Assembly: GCA_002943765.1 (NCBI GenBank)
Contig: PQWQ01000024.1
Coordinates: 374,501-438,500, forward strand
DNA: 64,000 nucleotides
From: Psoroptes ovis
Lineage: Eukaryota; Arthropoda; Arachnida; Sarcoptiformes; Psoroptidae
Reading direction: 5' to 3'
The translations under genes and the position numbers were made by a program. Below are positions 24,797 to 35,937 of this stretch, in pieces. The notes under the pieces are model-generated. The model saw only the letters and a program-made list of their open reading frames with translations, did no database searches and was not told the origin of the DNA. The stretch's first letter is position 1, and every line of letters begins with the position of its first letter.

Positions 24797-25020
24797 AATT
24801 TTTTCATTTATAAATTTTCAAATTCAGACGTCAAATTTTCATTCATTTTGAAATTGCCAGATTTTCACGCATATAAATATCAAACAAACAAATAAAACAT
24901 CCTTGTAAAATGCATAATAATAATTACAAAAACAGAATCAATGATTATTTTTACGGTAAACGAATAGTATTTGTGCACTCATACAGTACTCAAATGAATG
25001 AATGAATGAATGATAATATT

Positions 25021-25071
25021 CGAATGAAAAAAAAATTTAAAAAACGGCAAGAACTTATGGGACAACCTAAT
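25021..25071. mobile_element. Solo right arm of a subfamily C MITE
   Basis: AAAAACGGCAAGAACTTATG with GGACAACCTAA is present without the matching left arm; an AATGA microsatellite abuts it instead. This is a truncated or half-deleted copy. Confidence 0.8.
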
Positions 25072-26003
25072 ACAATGAATTAGCTTTGTATTCAATCATC
25101 ATCATCAAAGAATTTAATATGAAGTCATCCGTAATATTTTCAAAAACCAAGAATCTTGCCAAGAATCGTATCCATCACAAATAAGACATGAATATTACGA
25201 TTGAGTAATTGAATTTTTCATAAGAATTAATCCCATTTCATCCATTCATATCATATTTGATTGTGAGTCGATTACTATTTCCATTGAAATTGAATGAAAT
25301 CGTATGAATTTCACTTGATCATCGTCGAAAAAATACGTGATATTTGTGCATGTAATACTAATAATAATAATAATTGAATTATTCGGCTTAAGCCAAGCCA
25401 AATAACCATAAAGATAATTTCAAAACATCAAAATCACAAGTCACAGCTCAGCTAAATAGTCAGTCAGTCAGCAACAACGACAGCTCAGCGACAGTCTTCA
25501 GTATCCAGTCTCCAGCACCACCACCATCGACACCATTAAATAATACTGACATCGTACGAATTAATCAACATAAATCATCATTCCCGGATACATCATTTAT
25601 TAGCATCATTTAAAATTGTTAAAATCATTTTGAAAAAAAAGTGAAATTCAGCTGATTTATTCAACAACATTGGTGAATATGGTTGGTTGATTGATTTGAT
25701 TTCAATATTTGAAATGGAAAATTTTTCCAAATCAACTATCAATTTAGCTCTGTCGGTGTATTTATTGATTTATTTGTGATTTGATAAAGCTTCGTTCGAT
25801 TATTATCATCGATTGACATAAATAAATAAATAAACAAAGTGATTCAAGTCGATTCATAAGCAACGTTGTGATTAGTTGATTGTGACGTTCGATATATTTG
25901 GCTCGTAATTGATATATCGATTGTTAATTTTCAGCATTTTAAACATTTTAAATTGATTCAATTGATTGATCATCATTTAAATTGATCAATCGATCAACCG
26001 AAA

Positions 26004-27519
26004 ATGGAAAAAGCTGGCCACATTTGTTTGACGACAATTGAAAATGCTTTCCAGCATTCAACATCATCATTCTCGACTGAATGTCCATCATGTGGTCTAC
26101 GATTAATCATCCGGTATAATCGTTTAGGTTTGATTTTTTGAATATTTTCGAAAATTCCAAGAAATTGTAATTAATCCTTAAATTTCCAATCCCATAGCTA
26201 ATCGTGCATCATCAATGGCTGCCATAATCGGTATCAGTGCGCTGATCGGTTATCACCTGGGAGCGAATCATGATAATTGGATACGAAGATTTAATGAAAA
26301 ATTGTTGAAATTTTTCAATTTTTCCACCGACGATGATGATGATGATCATTCGAATTCGAAACCATTGAAACATCTTAGACAATCACAAACGGCTCAAGAT
26401 CTGCGGAAAATCTTACGAAATTATGATCAACATTATCATCAGCAGCAGCAGCCGCAGACGCAATCGCAATCGGAACATGATTCAGCATTCATCGATAATG
26501 AATCGATAGCCAGCGATGACCACGATTCACTGAGCCTTTCGAACAATATCGGTGATGATAATTATCATTTTGATGATTATTATTATTATTATGATCATAA
26601 TTATAATGATAATGATGATCATAAGCTAACCTCAACAACCCTTACGACAGCACCTTTGAATAAATTCTATTATCAATCACATACCGTTGATAAAATTGAT
26701 CAAATATTACATCAAATTGATGATATAAAAAAATCAATTGTTGAAATTGATGATGAATTATATCATATTACTGGATCGAAATTTGCTTGTTTTAATCCAG
26801 ATTTCTTACAGTTATCGAATATTAATATTGATGATGATATTATCAATGACAATAACCTTAATAATAAAGCTATAACCCTTAAAATTAAAAATGAAAAACA
26901 TTCGAATCGTATTGGTGATAATAACCTTCAATCAAGAAAACCTTTGATTACGAATACCGAACAGCCACCGCCCCAGCAATCCAACCAATCATTCGAACCC
27001 TTGATGATTTTCGATGATGAACCTATTGAAAGCTTAATAAACGATCAAATAATGCCTGCGGCCACCTCATCAATGACAGATGACCATCAGCCAAGACGTG
27101 AAAGTACACAAAGTATTCAATCGATTGAATCAAATTATTCAGCCAATTTCAGCTCATTCAACCTGAATCAATTAGAATGGGATGAAATTGAATGTGATTA
27201 TTGTTCGTTCAAAGGTCATCATGATCAGCCTATGGATGCATCATCATCATCGATACCATCGATTGATAAATCCGAAGATGATGAACAACATCAACAGTCA
27301 CAACCTGAAAACAAATCAATGATGACCGATGAACAAAAACTACGAAGTATGCAAGATTTATTCGAAGAAGCCAAACGTTTAGGCCTGTTGAACAATATTA
27401 TTGATGCATTTCTCAATGATAATTCAAATAATATGACAATGAAATTAATTCGAAAATCGAAATCAAAATCAAAATCAAGATCATTGGAAAAATTTTCTAA
27501 AATCGATGAACAGTTATGA
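26004..27519 (+). CDS. Unrecognised acidic Asp/Asn/His-rich protein
   Basis: Two exons, 26004-26127 and 26198-27519, give about 481 residues; the 70-nt intron has GT-AG ends and keeps frame. I do not recognise the family. The first 41 residues hold a CPSC pair within ECPSCGLRLIIRYN, which could be half of a zinc site. Next is a short hydrophobic segment (SSMAAIIGISALIGYHLGA), possibly membrane-associated. Most of the rest is low-complexity Asp/Asn/Ser/Gln, with possible helices around KIDQILHQIDDIKKSIVEID and near the C-terminus (EEAKRLGLLNNIIDAFLND), and a Lys/Ser-rich tail. There is no signal peptide. A CAG/CAA-coded Gln tract occurs at about 26440-26470. A candidate poly(A) signal AATAAA lies at 27778-27783, beyond a subfamily C MITE in the likely 3' UTR. 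The gene itself is well supported by continuous open frame; function is unknown. Confidence 0.75.
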
Positions 27520-27616
27520 TGATCAATGATGAGATATCGATGGCACAATAGGTTATTGGTATTTGTAATAATTCAATGTGATAATCTTAAACTTGATTCA
27601 TGTTTTTCAAAAATTA

Positions 27617-27709
27617 TTAGGTTGTCCGATAAGTTCTTGCCATTTTTTGAATGAATTTAAATTTGAAAAATTTAAAAAAAAACCGCAAAAACTTATGGGA
27701 CAACCTAAT
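27617..27709. mobile_element. Mariner-end MITE, subfamily C (3' UTR of the Asp/Asn-rich gene)
   Basis: TTAGGTTGTCCGATAAGTTC on the left and AAAACTTATGGGACAACCTAA-type right arm. The left end has the B-type CCGAT base while the right end is C-type. It lies 98 nt after the stop and before the candidate poly(A) signal. Confidence 0.87.
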
Positions 27710-27973
27710 TATTCAATCAATATTCCTTGATCTCTCTTTTCAATAATCCCTCTTACCTTTATATTTGTAAATTAATCAATAAAAATAAACACCCGATAAT
27801 CGTAAATAAATCAATTTTATCTTCAATGATTTGAGAATGTTGACAACTTGATAATTGATTTGATTTGATTATCAATCATTGATATATATTTGACTTTGAT
27901 TCATTTTTCTATTTTTGAAAATTTTATTTTGCTCGGCTGTTGCTTCTTGGAAATTTTGATTTCTTGTCAACGA

Positions 27974-28070
27974 ATGCCGGCAAATCGGCAAACACAATGA
28001 AAAAGATGACGTATTAATACGTCAAATAAATGTTTAAAAACAATAGGATTAAAACGTAAATATACGTCAA
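27974..28070. repeat. ACGTA-palindrome repeat, family E (copy 2)
   Basis: GCCGGC at 27976, then 31 nt later the perfect palindrome TGACGTATTAATACGTCA (28007-28024), then AAACGTAAATATACGTCAA (about 28051-28069). Confidence 0.75.
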
Positions 28071-28724
28071 TGACAGTTTAAATGGCAAAAATTGAAATCA
28101 TTTCACATTCTCTCTCTCTCTCTCTCGCGGTGTCGGCATCTATTGCTTTTAAATAAATGCCGATGTTTTCATAAACATTTCAATCAATCAAAAGATAATT
28201 AAATCAATTGATTTCAATAATTTTCAATGTTTTTTTTAGCACAACAATAGGGGCGCCATTTGTTTATGTGTATTTAATTAATGGCCACGATCTTGTTGTA
28301 TATCAACAATCTCCCGTAAATAAATAAATAAACACATGTAATCCAAAAGGTTTAATCTTAATCGATTTATTTATAAAAACACACACACAGGTGTATATTG
28401 AATCTCATATAATTATTTATAAGATTTCATTTGAGCTTATTATCATTTGGATCATGTCAAAAACATATTGGAAGAAATCAATCAATCAATCAATCAATCG
28501 ATAATTGATTGATGTTTAGCCGCTATAAATAGATAATTATCGATTGTGTTTATTATTGATATGTGTATGTCTGATTAAATAAATATTTCAATGATTATTT
28601 GCAATTATTTTCCAATATTATTAATAGAATATTACATTTCATTCAATATTTATTGATTATTACTAGTTATTCCTCATTAATATTTTCTTATTATTTTCTA
28701 TGGTCAATTCGGCAATATTAAAAT

Positions 28725-30366
28725 ATGTTAATTATACACCACTATTATTATTCAAGTATTATTAATAAAATCATGATTATTATTATAATCATGACAAGTA
28801 TAATATTAACAATGTCTATAAATGGACAAATGATTTTCATGGATACTGATTATGATCGTAGAATATTTTTCAATAAAACCGATCCAACCCGTTATGATTT
28901 ACGTTTACATCCTCGAAGTATGTCAAAATTTGAAATTATTGTATTAGTTTGTCCGATAAGTTCTTGCCGATTTTCTCGATAATTCCCTACGATATAATCG
29001 GCAAAAACTTTTCGGACAACCCAATATATTTTTCAAGTATTTATCAATGTTCGATTCATTCAATCGTTTGAATTGAATTAGGCCTTAGCTCAATACGAAT
29101 CGGTATGAAATTGCTAGAAATCAACGGTATTAATGAGAAAAAATCCGAATTCACTGCCACCATCGATATTTATGTATCATGGATAGATGAACGGTTATCA
29201 TTGATCATCGGCGATGATAAATCGATTAATCGTTTAGATGTTAATCATCGAATATTGTTGGATTTAGAATCAATCGATCTGCAACGTATTTGGAAGCCCG
29301 AGCTACATGTAACAAATTCAATTGCATATGAAGATATATTGACCAGTGGTCATGTACATGGTACATTAAATGGAAACGGTGAAATATCATTGATTACAAA
29401 GTAATTATTTAATGAATTTCAATTCAATTTGATTAATTAACAGCATTAATTAATGTTCAATTTTTAATTATTTCCGATCTGATTAATCGATTTAGAACAC
29501 CATTAACAGTGAATTGTCGAATGAATATTAAATTTTATCCATTTGATTATCAAAAATGTTTCATTGCAATTGAATCAAGTAAATTATCATCACGTATGCT
29601 TAAACTTCAATGGTTAACCATTAATAATCGATCATTAGATTTGATATCGGATAATTTTTATCAAGATACAAATTTTCATGTTGAATGTATTAAACCAAGT
29701 AAAGCGAAAATTAATTTCAATTCAATACGATCATATGATTGTGTTGTATTATCGATAAAATTTAAACGTTATGTTACATATTATTTATTTAATCTTTATT
29801 TACCATCAACATTGCTGGTCATAAGTTCATGGTCATCATTTTGGATCCACATATCAGCTGCACCGGCACGTGTTGCACTGGTATTAACGACAATGCTAAC
29901 ACATGTAACATCAACACGTTCGATTATTGATCAATTACCGAACACTAGTTTTATATGTTCATTAAACATATGGATTATCATATGTGAAATATTCATATTT
30001 GCAGCTATTGTTGAATATGCTACGGTTAATTATTTTTACACTAAACCAACACGTATACAAGATAAAGGTCATCACAGGTTACAGCCTCATACGCCGCAAC
30101 AACAAACCGATATTAATGGTAATGAAATTGACCCTATTACAGATCTTGAATCATCTTTGAACAATGGCTGCTATAAATGTGATTATTTATGGCATTTTAT
30201 GTGGCAAAAAATTCTACCACCATTTGATCAATCAGATCAACGATTCAATACAAGAGCAATGGCATTCCGTATTGATCAACGTTCACGTTATACATTTCCA
30301 TTGGCATTCATCGTATTCAATGCGTTCTATTGGACTATTGTATTGATTTATAGGCAAACACTATGA
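28725..30366 (+). CDS. Cys-loop ligand-gated anion channel subunit
   Basis: Three exons (28725-28917, 29082-29400, 29496-30366) give up to 460 residues; the more likely start is the ATG at 28773, which leaves a conventional signal peptide (MIIIIIMTSIILTMSINGQ). The extracellular domain has the 13-residue Cys loop CRMNIKFYPFDYQKC and a second Cys pair (VEC ... YDC), as in GluCl and glycine-receptor relatives. Transmembrane segments M1-M3 follow; M2 starts with PAR (APARVALVLTTMLT), the hallmark of anion selectivity. A short cytoplasmic loop precedes M4 (YTFPLAFIVFNAFYWTIVLIY). In M2 the 9' Leu is kept but the Gly usual at 4' is Val. Intron 1 (164 nt) contains a MITE. Ligand is not predictable; it may belong to an orphan arthropod clade. 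Candidate poly(A) signal AATAAA at 30485-30490. Confidence 0.9.
28943..29024. mobile_element. Mariner-end MITE, subfamily B (receptor intron 1)
   Basis: TTAGTTTGTCCGATAAGTTC on the left and AAACTTTTCGGACAACCCAA on the right, TA-flanked. It starts 25 nt after the donor of the receptor's first intron. Confidence 0.88.
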
Positions 30367-31093
30367 ATCCATTGGGGCCTTATGATTGGATTGGATTGGA
30401 TAAGGTTATAGATTTATTAATTCATTTTCATTGAAGCATTGAACCACTTTCAACTATGTGAATCTTCTTCATCTTCTTCAAAATAATAAAAAATTTTAAA
30501 AAATTCAAAGTCTTTCAAGCCACCACGTGAATTATCACGTACATAAATAATCATATGTACTTTATCAATGTTCGTTTTGTCTCAATGTCTTAATGTTCGT
30601 TATCACAATCTATAATCTTTAATGAATAATCTTTGATGATGCAAATATATTTTCATGGCCAAATCTATAGCCTCGAATTGAATCAATAAATTTTTGACAA
30701 GTGTTTTTCAAGACAAATTGTCTTTGAAATGTTTTCATGTCTTTTTACGGCCATAAATGCACCAATATTGTGCACCAATGCACCAAAATATCGTCATTAT
30801 CGGCCCCTTCAGACATCCGTTTGTACATCTTTTATGATTGCCGACAAATGAATGCTTATTATCATTTTCAAATGTTTTGTATCGATCGAATCAAATATAT
30901 AGCCATACAAAATCGATGTTATCACACAGATATCAATCAGAGTTTATTAGTTTTGTACGTAAATTGTATTCGAAATCAATTCAAGAGAAGAAGAAACACA
31001 AGAGCCAGTTGCGCTATTTTTTTCCAGCTATATCTTTCCCAATGTATATTCTTACAATCGAATGTTTGCTTTGATTGTATTGATTTCAAATAT

Positions 31094-31172
31094 ATTGAGT
31101 TGTCCGAAAAGTTTCGGCCGATTATATCGTAGAAAGTTATTAGAAAATCGGCAAGAACTTATCGGACAACCT
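31094..31172. mobile_element. Mariner-end MITE, subfamily B
   Basis: TTGAGTTGTCCGAAAAGTTT on the left and GAACTTATCGGACAACCTT on the right. TATATCGTAGAAAGTTATTA loop. Confidence 0.85.
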
Positions 31173-31460
31173 TGGATACATCTTTGGTGAGAATATTTCC
31201 AATAATTTTTAATCACGATTCAAATCAAAAGAGATTTTTTACCATAGAAGACTGCTATTAGCATCATTTCGATTGAAATCGATGGAGAAATCATCAAATT
31301 AAATAAATGAATAAATGAATAAACACTCATTTAAAACAAAATCACTGACAACCGGCTTAATACATTTGAAACATCCAAATAAATGAAAAAAAAATTCATA
31401 AACGATAATGATCATTGTGTGAAATGTGATTTTGTGTATTGAAGAAAATTGTTCCGTCTG

Positions 31461-31595
31461 CTGCCGGCTAAAAATTTGAAACTGTGATTGTAAAAAGCCG
31501 CTTTTTTTGTCTCCTCATATATTTAGCATCGCACTACTACGTCAACGGCTCACAGATACTTTCTATGAAAAACGTATTAATACGTCATCGGCATT
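31461..31595. repeat. ACGTA-palindrome repeat, family E (copy 3), at the 5' end of the DBH-like gene
   Basis: CTGCCGGC at 31461, GCACTACTACGTCAACGGC at 31531, and AACGTATTAATACGTCATCG at 31571. It ends 9 nt before the chosen start codon of the DBH-like gene, so it forms part of its leader or promoter. Confidence 0.7.
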
Positions 31596-31603
31596 GTGAT
31601 AAC

Positions 31604-33440
31604 ATGAAATTTTTAATCAAATTATTTTCAATAATTTCAATTTGTTCATCAATACCACAGCGATCAACGATCGTTGCGGCTACAATCGATGAAATATGGA
31701 GCGTCTATTTTGATCCGACGGTATGTTCGAAATTTCAAGGGTTAAACTATTAGGTTGTCCCATAAGTTGTTGCCGTTTTTTTAAATTCATTTTTCATTTA
31801 AAAAACGGCAAGAACTTATGGGACAACCTAATAATTGATTTCATATGTCTCATTCGTAAACATCGTAGCAAGATATGATAAAATCGGATAATAAACAAGT
31901 ACACCGACAAATAATATCACCACCACCATCAACATTCGAATCGAATCAATTACGTTATATCAATGAAATTCGGACATTCATTGAATCATCGACTGGTGGC
32001 GGTGGTGATGATGGCAGCAGCCACAATCGAATCAAATCAATGGAATTATTGCTGTGTGACGTTATCAATGACCAATCAAATGATGGTCACCAGTCAGTTC
32101 TGACCGATGACAGACGTAAATTCATAAAAGAATCAATCATCACCGATGGTGATGGACGAAAACATTTTTGTATCGATCGTCTGGTTTCGTTGAAATCATC
32201 ATCACCCGAATTACAAAGTAATGAAACCGTATTGAAATACCCTGATGAAAATATTGGTCTTCGATATGATTCATCACGAATGTCATTACTGTTATCGATC
32301 GAGTACACCGAACCAAACTACATTGATAATTCAGGTTTTGACCTGTATTTGATTTGTATCGATCAAAATGACAACAGCGAAATGATTGAAGCTGGCATTA
32401 TGGCTATAGGTTTTATACCGGATTCAACATTTTTCATTCCACCACAAATGAAACAATGGTCAATCAAAGGTGTTTGCGACAAGGATATTTGTTTCGATGA
32501 TGATGTAAGTTTCAATTAAATTAAATTAAATCAAATCGAATCGAATTAAATTTAATTTTCCAACCCTAAAGCCCGTCAAAAACATTGAAATTATATCGAT
32601 TGTATCGAGCGTCAATCACAGATATCTACAAGAAATGAATGTCAAACTGATTGATCATGATAATCATCAAAGAATAATCCGGATAAATGATTCGAACGAC
32701 CTCATCAACAAAGGTCAAAGATCGAACATATTCGATACTCGATCATTGAATTTAAATGAACTCAAAAAAATCAGTGTCGAATGTCATTTTCGAAACAAGC
32801 TGAATCGCACAATTAAGGTATGTACCTTGTATTTATATTGTTTGACAAACAACAAATTTTCGGTACTGGTGTATTTTCTGGACGCAAATTGTTGTGAAAA
32901 TTGCGTCCAGAAAATACACCAGTACCGAATTTTCCAATTATTTCAAATATGATCAATCCCATAGGCTGGATTCAATACGAATGAAGAAAATTGTTTGATT
33001 TGGATCAATTATTATCCACGATTAAATGATTTGAATGCATGTCTATCCACTCATTCATTATCGACAATTATGTCCATATTGAATGTGAATAATATTGATG
33101 TAACTATGGCTGGGTAATTATTATCTTGGACAATTATTTGATTGAATTAATACTAATTTCAACCCTTTCTTTTCCAAAATTCAAAAGATCGAATCAAATC
33201 GATATGAAAATATCGATCAATAACAATACAAATGAATCAATGAATATTGATGATTACATCAACATCAAAGATCGTACGAATGATTGGAATTTGAAAAAAT
33301 TATTGAGGATCCGTACCCGATTGATGTCTGCGGAAAATGGCCGCATCTATAGCCAACAATGTGGCTGGAATCATAACAATTTAGATTTGATTAATTTTAA
33401 TCGTTTAAGACGTAGAAAACGACGGATTTCAATTCATTGA
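31604..33440 (+). CDS. DBH/MOXD-fold secreted protein lacking copper ligands (probable pseudoenzyme)
   Basis: Five exons (31604-31720, 31869-32504, 32572-32817, 32965-33113, 33188-33440) give about 466 residues. The ATG at 31604 gives a signal peptide (MKFLIKLFSIISICSS); an in-frame ATG at 31565 is less suitable. Family marks: YPDENIGLRYDSSRMSLLLS, YIDNSGFDLYLI, EAGIMAIGFIPD, FFIPPQMKQWSIKGVC and GFNTNEENCLIWINYYPRL all line up with the copper type II, ascorbate-dependent monooxygenase domain of dopamine/tyramine beta-hydroxylase and MOXD1. But where active members have the HH pair this protein has Lys95-Ser96, the next His is Glu184, the HxH is Asn266/Arg268, and the Met is Asn342. Disulfide-type cysteines are kept (e.g. 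Cys102, Cys343). Hydroxylase activity is therefore not expected. Intron 1 has a MITE; intron 3 has a 29-bp perfect hairpin. AATAAA at 33494-33499. Confidence 0.8.
31750..31832. mobile_element. Mariner-end MITE, subfamily C (DBH-like intron 1)
   Basis: TTAGGTTGTCCCATAAGTTG on the left and GAACTTATGGGACAACCTAA on the right, TA-flanked. It starts 29 nt after the donor and makes up over half of the 148-nt intron. Confidence 0.93.
32859..32929. repeat. Perfect 29-bp-arm hairpin in DBH-like intron 3
   Basis: TTCGGTACTGGTGTATTTTC and the next nine bases are matched exactly in reverse complement at 32901-32929 across a 13-nt loop. It is not related to the A-E families by end sequence. A stem this long and unmismatched suggests recent origin, or a hairpin RNA. 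Confidence 0.85.
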
Positions 33441-34072
33441 AATTGAATTGAATTGAAATTCAATCAAAACTCATTAAATTTTTGTTAATTTGTAATAAAT
33501 TTCAATTAATCAAATCAGTGATTTATCGATTTTTCTATGGATTTTCAATGATTAATCAATCAAACATCGATCAAGGACCGAAGGATCTTAATTACAGTTG
33601 ATCAATGAACATCAGAGACCAAGGACCATGGCCCTATGCCCTGAACATCTGCCTTGAATGCAATTCGAAGACACTTGTTGCATGTTTCATTGGAAATCAA
33701 TGTGAAAATCAATGCAAATCAATGTGAAATCATTGGAAATCAAATTTTGACTGGAAATTTTTGACTGTTCCAAATTACACACATGTGAACACACATAGAT
33801 TTTATGCAATCATTTGAAAGCTTCAAAGCAGTTTCAAATATTGAAATCCGTTGATTTATTTATAAACTCTAAAAAATTCAAATCCTCCAACTTCAGAGGC
33901 TCATAAATCCTTGACAAGTGATTTTCTCTCTTTTATTATTATTTTATTTTAATGAACATATACGCAAACAGATTTGTACAAAAATCAATTGATTTAATTT
34001 TGTTGAAAATTATTAGTTTCGAATACTGCTTGCTGCTGTTGCTGTTTATGATGATTAGTAAATCAAATATAT

Positions 34073-34154
34073 TTAGGTTGTCCAAAAAGTTTTGGCCGAT
34101 TTTCATGTAGCAACTCTATTCATTAATCGGCCAAAACTTTTCGGACAACCTAAT
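34073..34154. mobile_element. Mariner-end MITE, subfamily A with symmetric arms
   Basis: TTTAGGTTGTCCAAAAAGTT on the left and AAACTTTTCGGACAACCTAA on the right. Both arms are of the GGCCGAT type with the A loop GCAACTCTATT, so it joins two copies of the same A half. Confidence 0.88.
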
Positions 34155-34343
34155 ATAACTAGTGAGAACAAAACGGGGAGAAATTATTTCTCTTTCTTTT
34201 TTCAGTCAAAAATTTTTGACCAATTATAGCGGATAGACAACAGCAAGCGACAACGGCAACAGCAGCCGAATGTTTGTGTTTATGTTTACCACCACTTCTT
34301 CGATAAACAGCGATCAAATTACAATCGATTACAATTACAACAA

Positions 34344-34435
34344 TTAGGTTGTCCCATAAGTTTTTGCCGTTTTTTAAATTTTTTTTTCATTCAAAAAATT
34401 AAAAAAAAACGGCAAAAACTTATGGGACAACCTAA
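34344..34435. mobile_element. Mariner-end MITE, subfamily C
   Basis: TTAGGTTGTCCCATAAGTTT mirrored by AAACTTATGGGACAACCTAA; the loop is expanded by A/T runs to make a copy of about 92 bp. Confidence 0.92.
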
Positions 34436-35852
34436 TCACCATTACAATGTGTTTACATCACGAGTTACGGTGAAATTGCATCACCTCGAATCGCAAAACA
34501 AAACAAAACAATTGAACAAATCAACAAAACAAATCAATGAATGATTTCCATTCAAATCAATTGATTTCCATTCAAAATAATTACAATGGAAAGCACCGAA
34601 TATTATTCAATGTATATGTGTGTACAATGATATAAGGAAACTGTACATACATACAATTATATGTCAATTTTTGTAATTAATTTTTCCCTAAAAAAAAAAT
34701 TTTTAATTGTTTTGTCATTATTTTGTTTTCGTTTCGTTTTTAAAATTTAAATGCTTAAAATCAAAATCAATCAAAGATAATCAATTTTTCAAAGTCAAAG
34801 TGAATTTTCGATTTTTGGTTAGTGTCCAATCCTCGAATAATTCAGCCATAATTCAACCATAATTATCATCATTGATTATCATTGATTAATGAATCAAATT
34901 GTCCATCGAATCAATCAGTCAATCGAATCGATTAAATCGTCCATCGAATCAAATTATTCATCGAATCAATCAATTCGATCGATTAATTACTTCATCAATG
35001 AAAATCAATGATTATCGATGATCATCAATGATTATCAATGAACATCTCCACTGATATATGATATACATGACAATCAGCCAGCCAACCAATCAGCTAACCA
35101 ACCAACCAACCAATCAAACGAATCAATCAATGATTGATTGATTGATTGATTGATGCTCATAAAATAAATAAACAAACCAACAAACACACGACAAGATAAC
35201 TCAAATATTGACTGACTGGTTAGTTGATGTATGTTGTATCATTGATTATTATCAACGTATTCGGTTACACGCAGTGATATTGATGAACAAATCATCGAAT
35301 TTTTCCTTGATAATCAACGAATCAAAGACAATTCAAACGAACAATCAACGAATGATGATCAATGATGATCAATCAAAGACAATTCATGTATTTAAATGCT
35401 AAGTAAATATGCAAATTGATCAATGATATGTGATGATGATGATGATGACAACCACAAACAACAAATGATTATTTATTCGTGTTTGTGCTTGTGTATTTGT
35501 GATCACAGCTCGAAAAACAAACGAATCAAATAAATACAAATCAAACAAATGAACAAGCAACCAACAAATCAATGATAATTCGCATTTCGACATGTTCATA
35601 TATCGATTTGTGTCTGGTTTAAATCATTTTAAAATCAATTTTGGTTCGTTTTAAATCGAGTTCGAATTTCGGCCAAAAACTTTCAATTGTAACCAACCCT
35701 GAACGACATTTTTTAGCCAGAAAATTTCTTTCCGGTCATATTATCTGAAATATGAATGGTTGATTTGTTATTGATTTGTGATTTATTATTAATGAATGAA
35801 TGAATGATTCGATCGATTTGATATGATCAATTTTGTCATATTTTGAATAAAT

Positions 35853-35937
35853 ATTAGGTTGTCCGAAAAGTTTTTGCCGATTATATCGTAGAAAATAATT
35901 AGAAAAAAACTGGCAAGAACTTTTCGGACAACCTAAT
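35853..35937. mobile_element. Mariner-end MITE, subfamily B
   Basis: TTAGGTTGTCCGAAAAGTTT on the left and AACTTTTCGGACAACCTAA on the right, TA-flanked, loop TATATCGTAGAAAATAATTA. Confidence 0.92.

Larger units (their letters stand above)
23214..26003. other. Intergenic region and 5' leader of the Asp/Asn-rich protein gene
   Basis: Contains three MITE sequences (one a solo arm), one family D foldback and one ACGTA-palindrome repeat. The stretch at about 25435-25560, with TCAGTCAGTCAGC-type repeats, is less AT-rich and probably includes the transcription start and leader of the gene that begins at 26004. AATGA microsatellite near 24995-25015. Confidence 0.45.
27520..28724. other. Intergenic region before the Cys-loop receptor
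   Basis: Holds one MITE, one ACGTA-palindrome repeat, a TC microsatellite at 28112-28126, and a GGCGCCAT motif near 28253. No gene seen. Confidence 0.5.
30367..31603. other. Receptor / DBH-like intergenic region
   Basis: About 1.2 kb with one MITE and one ACGTA-palindrome repeat immediately before the next gene. A frame at 30737-31132 runs into the MITE and is judged spurious. Confidence 0.5.

Noticed and set aside
28918..29081. MITE-containing introns as newly created (introner-like) introns
   Set aside because: Removing the element leaves a remnant of typical intron length with its own splice sites, so insertion into an existing intron is simpler.
30737..31132. 131-codon plus-strand frame between the receptor and the DBH-like gene
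   Set aside because: Its C-terminal part is encoded by the left arm of the MITE at 31094 and the rest shows no family character.
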